NCBI RefSeq assembly: GCF_004797125.1
Contig: NZ_CP038810.1
Location: forward strand, 2,542,001-2,606,000
DNA length: 64,000 nt
From: Flavobacterium sangjuense
GTDB lineage: Bacteria > Bacteroidota > Bacteroidia > Flavobacteriales > Flavobacteriaceae
Direction: 5' to 3'
Shown here: one piece after another, positions 24,000-32,155 of the stretch
Layout of the letters: every line of letters starts with the position of its first letter
Position numbering within the stretch: the stretch's first letter is position 1
Notes under the pieces: model-generated
Database searches by the model: none
Told to the model about the DNA's origin: nothing
What the model saw: only the letters and a program-made list of their open reading frames with translations
Translations under genes and position numbers: made by a program

Positions 24000-25337
24000 A
24001 TGAAAACAAAACTACTATTTCTTTTTCTGGCTTACTTATTTTTAAATTCGGCAAAAGCACAAACTACAATTTCTGTTTACTATCGCGCTTTATTTTATGA
24101 CGGCTATGCCGGTTTAGTTAATGAACCAACCGATCCCGGAATTATAAGATTACGAAATGATTTATTTACCACTAAATTATCGGCTGAACAACTTAGTCAA
24201 ATCGGAAGCACATTACGACTTGATGTTACAATTTCTGCTGCCTGTGATAATTATGACCGAATTGGCAATGTTAATTTGGTTTTGGTGCCAAAAGGTGATA
24301 CTAGCTATAACACAAATACAGCACAAAAAATCGAATTAGGACGTTTCATTACTCCGTTTATGAACAAGAACGTATCGCCTACTGATGTGCCCTATACCTT
24401 TACTGTTGACAACGCAGCCAAAATTTTAAAGGATAGTGCTTTGAATTATGCTTATGATTTTTGGGTAGAATTAGAAGTTTTTGGTGTTCCTTATGCAGCA
24501 CAAACACAAGTAGCCGGCTGTAGTGGCAGAACTGATGTGTTTTATGGAACGCTTAATTTTGTTACCAATACCGATACAACAATTCCTAACGATACTTTTT
24601 TATTGCCTTTGAATTTCAAAAAAGACTTAAACAATTATCAAGTCGGAGCAACTGACGTAATTGGTGAAACCATCAGAACCATAAACTATACTTTGCCACA
24701 AGCCATTAATAATGCTAAATATACGCTGATAACTTCTAATCATGGTGCCAATGCCGGTGGTGAGGAATACAACAGAAGGTATCATTACATCTATCATGAC
24801 GATGTAGAAATCTTAAATTACAGACCGGGAGAACTAACGTGTGAACCATACAGAGTTTATAATACTCAGGCAAATGGTATTTATGGCCCAAGTCCAAGAG
24901 CTCCGTTTCAGTGGCAACAATTTAGTAATTGGTGTCCGGGTGCAGTAATACCTATAAGAACTATAAATTTATCAAACTTAGCTTCAGGAAATCACTCGTT
25001 TAAAATCACAGTTCCAACTGCTGTATTTGTTGAAGCACAAGGTTATATTCCGGTATCGTTGTATTTGCAGGGCGAATATACCACGCTTGGTTTAGATGAT
25101 TTTAATACCTATAGTTATGACATCTATCCAAATCCAACCGTAGATATTATTAATGTTAGAGCAACCGAAATCATAAATTCGTATGAGTTAGTTGATATTC
25201 AGGGAAAGGTATTGATTTCAAAAAAGTCTAATGATACCAACTTAAGATTAGACGTCTCCAACCAACCAAAAGGCGTTTACTTTTTAAGAATGAGCTTTGA
25301 TAAAGGAACGAATACAGAGAAGATTGTTAAGGAATAA
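24000..25337 (+). CDS. Secreted PNGase F-like N-glycan amidase with T9SS type A sorting domain
   Basis: 445 residues: signal peptide (cleavage after NSAKAQ), an N-terminal region of about 70 residues, two jelly-roll domains resembling peptide-N-glycosidase F of Elizabethkingia, and a C-terminal T9SS type A domain starting YDIYPNPTVDIINV. Shared with PNGase F are CDNYDRIGNVNLV (position of catalytic Asp60), KIELGRFITPF, a GGEEYNRR segment where catalytic Glu206 would lie, and FSNWCPGAVIPIRTI. It probably removes N-glycans from eukaryotic glycoproteins outside the cell or on the surface. The paired-domain similarity is seen by eye; activity is inference. It stands alone, 3 bp from the convergent helicase gene. 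Confidence 0.8.
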   Translation: MKTKLLFLFLAYLFLNSAKAQTTISVYYRALFYDGYAGLVNEPTDPGIIRLRNDLFTTKLSAEQLSQIGSTLRLDVTISAACDNYDRIGNVNLVLVPKGDTSYNTNTAQKIELGRFITPFMNKNVSPTDVPYTFTVDNAAKILKDSALNYAYDFWVELEVFGVPYAAQTQVAGCSGRTDVFYGTLNFVTNTDTTIPNDTFLLPLNFKKDLNNYQVGATDVIGETIRTINYTLPQAINNAKYTLITSNHGANAGGEEYNRRYHYIYHDDVEILNYRPGELTCEPYRVYNTQANGIYGPSPRAPFQWQQFSNWCPGAVIPIRTINLSNLASGNHSFKITVPTAVFVEAQGYIPVSLYLQGEYTTLGLDDFNTYSYDIYPNPTVDIINVRATEIINSYELVDIQGKVLISKKSNDTNLRLDVSNQPKGVYFLRMSFDKGTNTEKIVKE

Positions 25338-25340
25338 ATA

Positions 25341-26762
25341 CTATTCCACAAAACTCTCATTCTTAAATCCAATCAAATACAGTTTGTCTTTGGCACGTGT
25401 GACTGCGGTGTAAAGCCAGCGGATATAATCTAAATCAACACCGTTTGGAAGATAAGGCTGTTCAACAAAAACGGTGTTCCATTGTCCGCCTTGTGATTTG
25501 TGGCAGGTAATCGCATAAGAGAATTTTACCTGAAGTGCATTGAAATATTCATTGCTTTTTACTTTTAGGAATTTGCGGTATTGCGGTTCACCTTCGTAAT
25601 CTTTCATCACTTCCTGATACAAACGATTGCTTTCTTCAAATGTCAATGAAGGCGATTCGCTTGTAATCGTGTCTAATAAAAGTACCGTTTCAAATGGCTT
25701 TTGGTCTGGATAATCGACCATTCTGATTTTGACTTTGGCAAATTTGAACTCGTATAATTCCTTGAAACCAAAAATTTCCAATACTTCAATAATATCGCCA
25801 TTGGCAATAAATCCGGCTTCATCGGTTTCTTTTAACCAAAAATAATTGTTCTTTACCACCATCAAATAATCGCCAACCGACAAATCGCTTTCCTTATCCA
25901 AAATTCTGGAACGTATTTGCTGATTGTACTGATTTGCTCTTTTGTTGGAACGAACAATAAAACACGTGTCTTCTATACTATAATTACTATACGCACTTTG
26001 AATTGCATCCTGAATATCGAAGCCATCTGTTAAACGAACGATGTCTTTATAACCCTTTAAGTCGAATTTAAAATCATCCAGAAAATGACTTTTCATCAAT
26101 TCTCTCAATTCAGTGGCGTTATACAAAATCCCGGATTTCTCTTCCTGACGCATTACTTCATCCAGCTCGATTGAAAAAATCTCTTTGTTATAATGCAATG
26201 CTAGTTTTTCAGTATCCAATGCCGGACTCACATCTAATTGCACTGGTGGTAATTGGGCTGTATCTCCAAGCAAAATCATTTTGCAATTATTACCATTATA
26301 AACAAAGGAAATCAAATCATCGAGTAACGAACCATTCTCATACAACTTGGCTTCGGTATTCACATCTGAAATCATCGAAGATTCATCGACAATAAAAATA
26401 GTGTTTGTATGTTTATTATCTTTCATCGTAAACGAAACACCGCCTGATTTTCCTTTCTTCGGAAAATATATTTTCTTGTGAATCGTAAATGCTGGTTTAT
26501 TGGAATAATTCGCAATGACTTTCGCCGCTCTTCCTGTTGGTGCCAGCAATACATACTTTTTATTAATTCCGGCAAGATTATTAACTATGGTAGAAATCAC
26601 CGTTGTTTTCCCGGTTCCGGCGTAGCCTTTCAGTACAAATATTTCGTTCGAATTGGTATTCGTTAAGAAATCGGCAATTTTTTGAAAAAAAATATCCTGC
26701 TTTACAGTCGGTTGAAACGGAAACTGTTTTTGTAACACACTGTAAAACTGGCTGGAAGTCAT
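25341..26762 (-). CDS. RecD-like ATP-dependent DNA helicase
   Basis: 473-residue superfamily 1 helicase. Walker A is LKGYAGTGKTTVIST (residues about 44-58), Walker B is IFIVDESSMISD, motif III is ILLGDTAQLPPVQ, and the C-terminal UvrD-like motifs V-VI are ITCHKSQGGQWNTVFVEQ and LYTAVTRAKDKLYLIG. It is shorter than RecD2 and lacks its N-terminal extension; no recB/recC is nearby. A role in DNA repair or recombination is likely. Confidence 0.9.
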   Translation of the reverse strand: MTSSQFYSVLQKQFPFQPTVKQDIFFQKIADFLTNTNSNEIFVLKGYAGTGKTTVISTIVNNLAGINKKYVLLAPTGRAAKVIANYSNKPAFTIHKKIYFPKKGKSGGVSFTMKDNKHTNTIFIVDESSMISDVNTEAKLYENGSLLDDLISFVYNGNNCKMILLGDTAQLPPVQLDVSPALDTEKLALHYNKEIFSIELDEVMRQEEKSGILYNATELRELMKSHFLDDFKFDLKGYKDIVRLTDGFDIQDAIQSAYSNYSIEDTCFIVRSNKRANQYNQQIRSRILDKESDLSVGDYLMVVKNNYFWLKETDEAGFIANGDIIEVLEIFGFKELYEFKFAKVKIRMVDYPDQKPFETVLLLDTITSESPSLTFEESNRLYQEVMKDYEGEPQYRKFLKVKSNEYFNALQVKFSYAITCHKSQGGQWNTVFVEQPYLPNGVDLDYIRWLYTAVTRAKDKLYLIGFKNESFVE

Positions 26763-26857
26763 TTGGATTTATGCTGGAAATTGGATTTCAAATATAGTGA
26801 AATAGAGTATAGAAAATAGAGAAAAGAAAATAGATGCTCCATGCAAAATGTTAGAGA

Positions 26858-26884
26858 TACTGAAACAAGTTCAGTATAAATTTG
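26858..26884 (+). promoter_or_regulatory. Palindrome and -7 element before DUF3822-rsmD
   Basis: A perfect inverted repeat TACTGAA-ACAAG-TTCAGTA (26858-26876) abuts the -7 element TAAATTTG (26877-26884), 33 bp before the ATG at 26918. It occupies the space where RNA polymerase would contact the spacer, so it could be an operator; it also has the form of a dispersed intergenic palindrome. Confidence 0.5.
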
Positions 26885-26917
26885 TAAGTTTGCCATCCGC
26901 ACTAATTCAAAATAACT

Positions 26918-27730
26918 ATGTGGCAAAACAGTAGTGTTATCGACAAAATGTACCAAAAACTGGCAATTCAGGTTTCGCTGAATGGTTTGTCTTTTGCTAC
27001 GTTTGACACACTGACCAACAAAGCTACCAAGCTGCAAAATGTTGTTTTAGGCAAGTTTCAACTCACTACCAAGATTGAAGATTTGTTTGCCGAAGCGTTT
27101 CAGAATAATCCCGAACTCAAAGCCGGTTATGATGAAGTTGTCATTATTCACAGCAATAATCTTTCGACTTTTGTACCAACAGCCTTATTTGACGAGGAAT
27201 ATTTAGGTAGCTATTTGCAATTCAATACCAAGGTTTTTGAAACTGATTTCTTTGCGTATGATGAATTGGGTAATTACGAAATGAACAATGTCTATATTCC
27301 GTATGTGAATCTGAATAATTATTTCATTGACCAATTTGGCACTTTTGATTACAAACACGCGAATACGATTTTGGTAAAAAAATTGTTGGATGTTTCCAAA
27401 AACAATGAAGAATCAAAAATGTTTGTTCATGTGAGTGATACCCATTTTGAAATTGTGGTAATTCAAAATCAGAAACTACTACTCTACAATACCTTTGAAT
27501 ATAAGACTCCGGAAGATTTTATCTACTATATATTATTCACTGCTGAACAATTGCATCTGAATCCGGAGAGTTTCAAATTGGAACTATTAGGCAAAATTGC
27601 CGAAGACGATTCGCTATATAAAATTGCTTATAAATATGTGCGAAACACCAATTTGTTTGATGTGAGTTTTATGCAAAGCAATTTAACCGATGCTGAAAAA
27701 CGCGAGCATTTTATATTGTTGCACTCATGA
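26918..27730 (+). CDS. DUF3822 family protein
   Basis: 270-residue cytoplasmic protein of the Bacteroidetes-specific DUF3822 family, with an actin-like ATPase-type flavour in its alternating strand and helix pattern (YQKLAIQVSLNGLSFATFDT, YDEVVIIHSNNLSTFVPTAL, SKMFVHVSDTHFEIVVIQNQ). Function is unknown. Its stop overlaps the rsmD start by 4 bp (ATGA), a tight coupling that suggests a role linked to RNA modification or ribosome assembly (inference). A second ATG ten codons in (26948) is an alternative start. Confidence 0.85.
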   Translation: MWQNSSVIDKMYQKLAIQVSLNGLSFATFDTLTNKATKLQNVVLGKFQLTTKIEDLFAEAFQNNPELKAGYDEVVIIHSNNLSTFVPTALFDEEYLGSYLQFNTKVFETDFFAYDELGNYEMNNVYIPYVNLNNYFIDQFGTFDYKHANTILVKKLLDVSKNNEESKMFVHVSDTHFEIVVIQNQKLLLYNTFEYKTPEDFIYYILFTAEQLHLNPESFKLELLGKIAEDDSLYKIAYKYVRNTNLFDVSFMQSNLTDAEKREHFILLHS

Positions 27731-28281
27731 GAATTATCTCGGGCAAATACAAAGGCAGAAGAATAGCACCACCTAAAAATCTTCCCGTTCGTCCTACGAC
27801 TGATATGAGCAAAGAAGCGTTATTCAACGTTTTGAACAATCATTTTAATTTTTCGGAACTTAAAGTTTTGGAGCTTTTTGCCGGAACCGGAAGCATTAGT
27901 TATGAATTTGGTTCGCGTGGGAGTTCGCCAATTCTTTGTGTTGATGGCGATATGGGCTGCGTAAACTTCATTAAAAAGACAGCAAAGGAATTTGAGTTTG
28001 ATATTACGGCGATTAAAAGCGATGTCTTTAAATTTCTTGAAAAACATACAGGCAATTACGATATCATTTTTGCTGATCCACCTTACGGAATGGTACAAAA
28101 GGAATTCGAGAAAATTGTTGAACTTATTTTTGAAAACGAATTGTTAGACGAAGAAGGCATGCTAGTCGTAGAGCATTCAAAATACACCAAGCTCGACCAA
28201 ATGCCGAATTATTCTTTCCAAAAGAATTATGGCGGTTCGGTGTTTAGTTTCTTTGAATTTGAAATTGAAGAAGACGAATAA
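27727..28281 (+). CDS. rsmD: 16S rRNA (guanine(966)-N(2))-methyltransferase
   Basis: SAM-dependent enzyme that methylates the 16S rRNA of the 30S subunit. 184 residues: the family start MRIISGKYKGRRIAPP, VRPTTDMSKEALFNVL, the SAM-binding loop VLELFAGTGSISYEFGSRG (near residue 45) and the catalytic DPPY motif in IIFADPPYGM. Coupled to DUF3822 by a 4 bp overlap. An intergenic palindromic element and a terminator follow. Confidence 0.94.
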   Translation: MRIISGKYKGRRIAPPKNLPVRPTTDMSKEALFNVLNNHFNFSELKVLELFAGTGSISYEFGSRGSSPILCVDGDMGCVNFIKKTAKEFEFDITAIKSDVFKFLEKHTGNYDIIFADPPYGMVQKEFEKIVELIFENELLDEEGMLVVEHSKYTKLDQMPNYSFQKNYGGSVFSFFEFEIEEDE

Positions 28282-28290
28282 CGTCCCAAT

Positions 28291-28341
28291 AGCCCCGACA
28301 GTAGCAAGTCTCGTCTTCTTTTGACGAGACGCGGATGGCGG
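28291..28341. repeat. Intergenic palindromic element, REP-like
   Basis: GC-rich block within AT-rich DNA just after rsmD: an 8 bp stem GTCTCGTC/GACGAGAC (28308-28315, 28323-28330) flanked by partly complementary arms GCCCCGACAGTAGC and GCGGATGGCGGGA. From memory this resembles intergenic elements scattered through flavobacterial genomes; only one copy is seen here, so the repeat status is not shown by this window. Confidence 0.4.
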
Positions 28342-28397
28342 GAGTACGAGTGATAGAAAGATAAAAACGTGCGCTCCTAACATTTGTTATTATACTA

Positions 28398-28432
28398 AAA
28401 AAAACTACTTCAACGAATTGAAGTAGTTTTTT
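28398..28432 (+). terminator. Intrinsic terminator after rsmD
   Basis: Perfect 14 bp stem AAAAACTACTTCAA/TTGAAGTAGTTTTT with a CGAA loop and a T-run. Confidence 0.88.
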
Positions 28433-28633
28433 CATTTTGTTTGATTTTGGGTTTAGGCAAAAAAGGGTAAGATAAGAGTTTTGACAGTTTTTCTCTTTCC
28501 TTACATCAAAATTATTTAAAGTGATTGCACTTTTGAGTGAAATAAGCCGTGTCGACAAAATGCATTGTTGAATGGTATAAAACTGTCGATGAGCACGTTA
28601 ATCAGCATCTCGAAAATTTAATGGAATAAAAAA

Positions 28634-28934
28634 AAGCAGACCTATAAGCCGGATTCTGTATTCACCGATGTGGTGAATCCTTATCATTTATCTAGACCAA
28701 CAATTACTCATTGATTCAAGCTTCCTACCCTTCGACAACGGGCGAGTAACCCTTAAATGTCGATATACTTGGAATTTCACCGCATAGAGTTTACCTGGTT
28801 TCACTACAGCCGAACTGTACTTGCTTTCTGTTGCACTTGTCCTCGTCTTTCAACGGTTGGGTGTTACCCAATATGCTACTCTGTGGTGTCCGGACTTTCC
28901 TCCCCAATTTCTCAGGACGATAAGGCGGTCTGCG
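28634..28934 (-). ncRNA. rnpB: RNase P RNA
   Basis: Catalytic RNA of RNase P, which matures tRNA 5' ends. On the minus strand the conserved CR-I block GAGGAAAGTCCGGAC lies near 28885-28905, and the 3' CR-V block reads GAATACAGAATCCGGCTTAT close to 28645-28670, followed by AGGTCTGC that pairs with the 5' GCAGACC arm (P1/P4-type pairing) and a T-run terminator. The length of about 300 nt fits a short bacterial type A RNA. The 5' end is placed from the -7 box; both ends are accurate to a few bases. Confidence 0.93.
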
Positions 28935-28937
28935 GCG

Positions 28938-28945
28938 CAAAGATA
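28938..28945 (-). promoter_or_regulatory. -7 element of rnpB
   Basis: TATCTTTG on the minus strand, an exact TAnnTTTG match directly upstream of the RNase P RNA 5' end. Confidence 0.6.
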
Positions 28946-28956
28946 GGAAATTAGGA

Positions 28957-28988
28957 TTTTGGATTTGGGATTATATTTTTTATCTTTA
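28957..28988 (+). promoter_or_regulatory. Predicted promoter of the 99-residue protein gene
   Basis: TTTTG, 19 bp, TATCTTTA (one mismatch to TAnnTTTG), ending 15 bp before the ATG at 29004; divergent from the rnpB promoter. Confidence 0.45.
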
Positions 28989-29003
28989 TAGAAAGAAACT
29001 ATC

Positions 29004-29303
29004 ATGAAAAATCGATATCACTATGCTTCCGTTTTGAAAGCTCTGGAAGAACTAAAAGCCTTGGATTTTGTTGTAGATTTTAATCTGCAGGAAGAAGCCA
29101 TCATGAATAACCCTGAGAATTATCAGATTCTGCATATTTACCGTTATGAAGGAGATACAAGTCCGGATGAAGAAGCTGTTGTTTATGGCATCAAATCGAA
29201 TACTGGAGAAAAAGGAGTTTTTGTGGCTGGTTTTTCCGCCAATTCCGAAAGTCGTGCTGCTCAGGTTTTACTCGAATTGAGCATCAAAGGGACCCGAGAC
29301 TAG
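29004..29303 (+). CDS. Conserved small protein of unknown function
   Basis: 99-residue cytoplasmic protein with an N-terminal helix ([20 protein letters not shown]), a mixed centre ([20 protein letters not shown]) and strands ([18 protein letters not shown]). It resembles a Bacteroidetes family often labelled phosphoribosylpyrophosphate synthetase, although it is far too short for that enzyme and lacks the PRPP-binding motif; the label should not be copied. It lies between rnpB and dnaX and is probably monocistronic. Confidence 0.8.
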   Translation: MKNRYHYASVLKALEELKALDFVVDFNLQEEAIMNNPENYQILHIYRYEGDTSPDEEAVVYGIKSNTGEKGVFVAGFSANSESRAAQVLLELSIKGTRD

Positions 29304-29402
29304 GCCGTACGGAGCGAAGCTAAATAAACATTAGAATAACAAATTGTGGAAAAGTTTTTTCCAAATAACCACATTCCCAAATAACCAAATCAACTATTAT
29401 TC

Positions 29403-29410
29403 TATATTTG
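29403..29410 (+). promoter_or_regulatory. -7 element of dnaX
   Basis: TATATTTG, exact TAnnTTTG match, 17 bp before the dnaX ATG; no clear -33 TTG. Confidence 0.4.
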
Positions 29411-29427
29411 TAATCCAGTAAAATTCT

Positions 29428-31185
29428 ATGGAACAATTTGTAGTATCAGCCCGTAAGTATCGCCCGCAAACGTTTAAAGACGTTGTCGGACAACAAGCTA
29501 TTACGAATACTTTACTCAACGCCATAGAAAACAATCACTTGGCTTCTGCCCTGTTATTTACCGGTCCGAGAGGTGTTGGAAAAACAACCTGCGCCCGAAT
29601 TTTGGCACGCAAAATTAACCAACCGGGTTATGACGACCCAAATGAAGATTTTGCTTTTAATGTGTTTGAGCTCGATGCTGCTTCTAACAACTCGGTTGAT
29701 GATATTCGTAACCTGATTGATCAGGTTAGAATCCCACCACAAACCGGACAATACAAGGTATATATTATTGATGAGGTGCATATGTTGTCTTCGGCAGCTT
29801 TCAATGCGTTTCTAAAAACGCTGGAAGAACCGCCAAAGCACGCCATATTTATTTTGGCTACGACCGAAAAACACAAAATAATCCCAACGATATTATCCCG
29901 TTGCCAGATTTTTGATTTCAAAAGAATTACGGTTAAAGATGCCAAAGAACATTTGGCTGAAGTTGCCAAAAGTCAGGGTGTGGAATTTGAAGACGATGCT
30001 TTACATATTATCGCTCAAAAGGCTGATGGCGCTATGCGTGACGCTTTGTCCATATTTGACCGTGTAGTTTCTTATTGTGGAAATAACTTAACACGTCAGG
30101 CGGTTACCGAGAATCTGAATGTTTTAGATTATGAGACGTATATCAATATGACCGATTTGATTTTGGAAAACAAAATCCCGGAAGTATTGTTGGCTTATAA
30201 CGATATTTTGTCCAAAGGCTTTGATGGTCATCATTTCATTGCCGGATTGGCATCACATTTCAGAGATTTATTAGTTGCCAAAAACCCAGCGACACTTTCG
30301 TTGTTGGAAATGGGTGAAGCGGCACAAAAATTATACGGAGAACAATCGAAAAAAGTATCTCAGGACTTTTTGTTAAAAGGAATCGACATTGCAAATGATT
30401 GTGATTTGAAATATAAGGTTTCCCAAAACCAACGTCTATTGGTAGAACTCGCGCTAATGCAATTAAGCTCTATCGGTTTTGATGGAGAAAAAAAAAAGCC
30501 TGAGTTTATAATTCCGCCTACGTATTATCGTAGAAATGATTATTCTATTTCGGAAGTAAAAATTCCAAAAGCAACTGTACAGACTGAAGTTGAGCCGCAG
30601 GCACAAACTCCAAAAGAAGAAGTACAAGTTGAAGAACCTATTTCTGAAGTTGTGCTTGAAAAAATAGAACAACCACAAATTACACAACCAAAACCGCAAA
30701 CAACTAGTATCGAACCAGGAACAAAAGTTTCCGCTATGTCTTTAGCCAGCATTCGTGCGAAGAAAGAAATGGCAGAAGCTCAAAAGTCGACTGTTAAGGA
30801 AGTGGTTCAGCATGTTAATGAACCTTTTACTGAAACAGAAATGTTGGAGCAATGGCTCAAATATGCACAGCGAATGGAAGACAAAGGTTACCGAATTATC
30901 GCTTCTTTGTTAACTATTAATGACCCAATTCTTCAAGGAACAACTATCATTCACGAGTTGCCAAATGAAAGTTCGAAAATAGATTTTGAAAAAGAAAGAC
31001 CTGAGCTTTTGGGTTACTTACGTGGAAAACTGCACAATCACGAAATTTCGATAGAAGTAAAAGTGAATGAAACTTTGGTGCTGAAAAAAAGCTATACTAC
31101 ACAAGACAAATACAACCGTTTGGTGGAATTGAATCCCAATTTAGAACTGATGCGGAATTTGTTTGGGTTGGAAGTTAATGAGTAA
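29428..31185 (+). CDS. dnaX: DNA polymerase III subunit gamma/tau
   Basis: Clamp-loader ATPase subunit, 585 residues. Walker A is FTGPRGVGKTTCARI (residues about 47-61), Walker B/DEAH-like is YIIDEVHMLSSAAFNAFLKT, sensor 1 is IFILATTEKHKIIPTILSRC (with SRC arginine finger). The usual zinc-binding CxxxC cluster after the Walker A helix is missing; NQPGYDDPNEDFAFNVFELD runs in its place. A Pro/Gln/Glu-rich linker at about 370-450 leads to a C-terminal domain, as expected for a tau-like form. No obvious slippery heptamer was found. Confidence 0.94.
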   Translation: MEQFVVSARKYRPQTFKDVVGQQAITNTLLNAIENNHLASALLFTGPRGVGKTTCARILARKINQPGYDDPNEDFAFNVFELDAASNNSVDDIRNLIDQVRIPPQTGQYKVYIIDEVHMLSSAAFNAFLKTLEEPPKHAIFILATTEKHKIIPTILSRCQIFDFKRITVKDAKEHLAEVAKSQGVEFEDDALHIIAQKADGAMRDALSIFDRVVSYCGNNLTRQAVTENLNVLDYETYINMTDLILENKIPEVLLAYNDILSKGFDGHHFIAGLASHFRDLLVAKNPATLSLLEMGEAAQKLYGEQSKKVSQDFLLKGIDIANDCDLKYKVSQNQRLLVELALMQLSSIGFDGEKKKPEFIIPPTYYRRNDYSISEVKIPKATVQTEVEPQAQTPKEEVQVEEPISEVVLEKIEQPQITQPKPQTTSIEPGTKVSAMSLASIRAKKEMAEAQKSTVKEVVQHVNEPFTETEMLEQWLKYAQRMEDKGYRIIASLLTINDPILQGTTIIHELPNESSKIDFEKERPELLGYLRGKLHNHEISIEVKVNETLVLKKSYTTQDKYNRLVELNPNLELMRNLFGLEVNE

Positions 31186-31209
31186 ACTTATCCAGCTTAA
31201 ACTTTATGA

Positions 31210-31264
31210 GATTAGCTGCGCTCAGTTCGGCTATGCCTCGGGTGCTTCGCTGCGCTCGCAATGA
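31210..31264. repeat. GC-rich intergenic block with direct repeats
   Basis: The 9-mer GCTGCGCTC occurs twice (31215-31223 and 31249-31257) in a GC-rich insert between convergent dnaX and ppx. It looks like dispersed intergenic repeat debris; no hairpin with a T-run is present. Confidence 0.3.
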
Positions 31265-32155
31265 CTACAGACTTCCCTGATACATCGCTTTTACAATTCC
31301 ATCGGCCAAACCAATTTTTGGCACAAACAATTGACGTGCTCCGCTCCATTTCATAGCGTTTAAATAGATACGGGTTGCCGGTATGATAACGTCGGCACGG
31401 TCAGTATTCAAAGCCAACTCGGCGATACGCTGTTCGTAAGTCAATGAATTCAAATATTGGTATTGTGAATTTAAATATAAATAGGACAATGGTTTGTCTT
31501 GTAGTTTTCCTGAAAGTTTGAACAACTTATTGATGTTTCCACCGGAACCGATTAGAATAACATTTTCATATTCTTCGGTGTTGCATTTAATCCATTTTTC
31601 AATTTCTTCCCAAACGATGTCGCTCACCATATTGTTCAGCATACGAACCGTTCCAATTTTAAACGATTTGGATGCAATCATTTTGCCATCGGTAAACAAA
31701 GAAAACTCGGTGCTTCCACCACCAACGTCTACATATAAATAGGTTTGGTCGGTTTTAAGGAAATCGTGCAAATCAGAAGACGCAATAATAGTAGCTTCAA
31801 TTTTTCCGTCGATGATGTCGATATCGATGTCACATTCTTCTCTGATTGTATTGGCAACTTCTTTTCCATTATAAGCTTCTCGCATGGCAGATGTGGCGCA
31901 GGCTTTGTATTTTTCAACCTTATAAACTTTCATCAACAGTTTAAATGCTTTCATCGCGTCAATCATTCTGTCAATATTTTCATCCGAGATTTCACCAACG
32001 GTAAATGCATCCTGTCCCAAACGGATTGGCACCCGAATCAAAGCACTTTTGTTAAATTGGGTTTCCTTGTCTTTTTGTTCGACAATGTTGGTAATGAGCA
32101 ATCGCATGGCATTGGAACCAATATCAATCGCTGCATATTTTTTAATTGAAATCAT
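31265..32155 (-). CDS. ppx: Exopolyphosphatase/GppA family phosphatase
   Basis: 296-residue ASKHA-fold protein that hydrolyses polyphosphate or pppGpp. Motifs: the phosphate-1 loop AAIDIGSNAMRLLI at the N-terminus, YLYVDVGGGSTEFSLF near residue 140, and the later VILIGSGGNINKL. It is the short two-lobe form without the C-terminal HD-like domain. Its start overlaps the ppk stop by one base, so synthesis and breakdown of polyphosphate are translated together. Name by family; Ppx versus GppA specificity cannot be settled by eye. Confidence 0.9.
   Translation of the reverse strand: MISIKKYAAIDIGSNAMRLLITNIVEQKDKETQFNKSALIRVPIRLGQDAFTVGEISDENIDRMIDAMKAFKLLMKVYKVEKYKACATSAMREAYNGKEVANTIREECDIDIDIIDGKIEATIIASSDLHDFLKTDQTYLYVDVGGGSTEFSLFTDGKMIASKSFKIGTVRMLNNMVSDIVWEEIEKWIKCNTEEYENVILIGSGGNINKLFKLSGKLQDKPLSYLYLNSQYQYLNSLTYEQRIAELALNTDRADVIIPATRIYLNAMKWSGARQLFVPKIGLADGIVKAMYQGSL

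Noticed and set aside
26759..27037. 92-codon open frame on the minus strand upstream of the RecD-like helicase
   Set aside because: It overlaps the start of the DUF3822 gene in antisense, and its product looks like random low-complexity sequence.
28547..28629. Short open stretch before rnpB with a coding-like look (ends QHLENLME)
   Set aside because: Only about 25 codons without an ATG, and no recognisable homology; could be a gene relic but cannot be supported.
28757..28954. Open frame of 65 codons on the plus strand
   Set aside because: Lies antisense to RNase P RNA, whose conserved blocks explain the sequence.
29004..29303. Label phosphoribosylpyrophosphate synthetase for the 99-residue protein
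   Set aside because: The protein lacks the PRPP-binding motif and is one third of the needed length; the label seems to be a propagated error.
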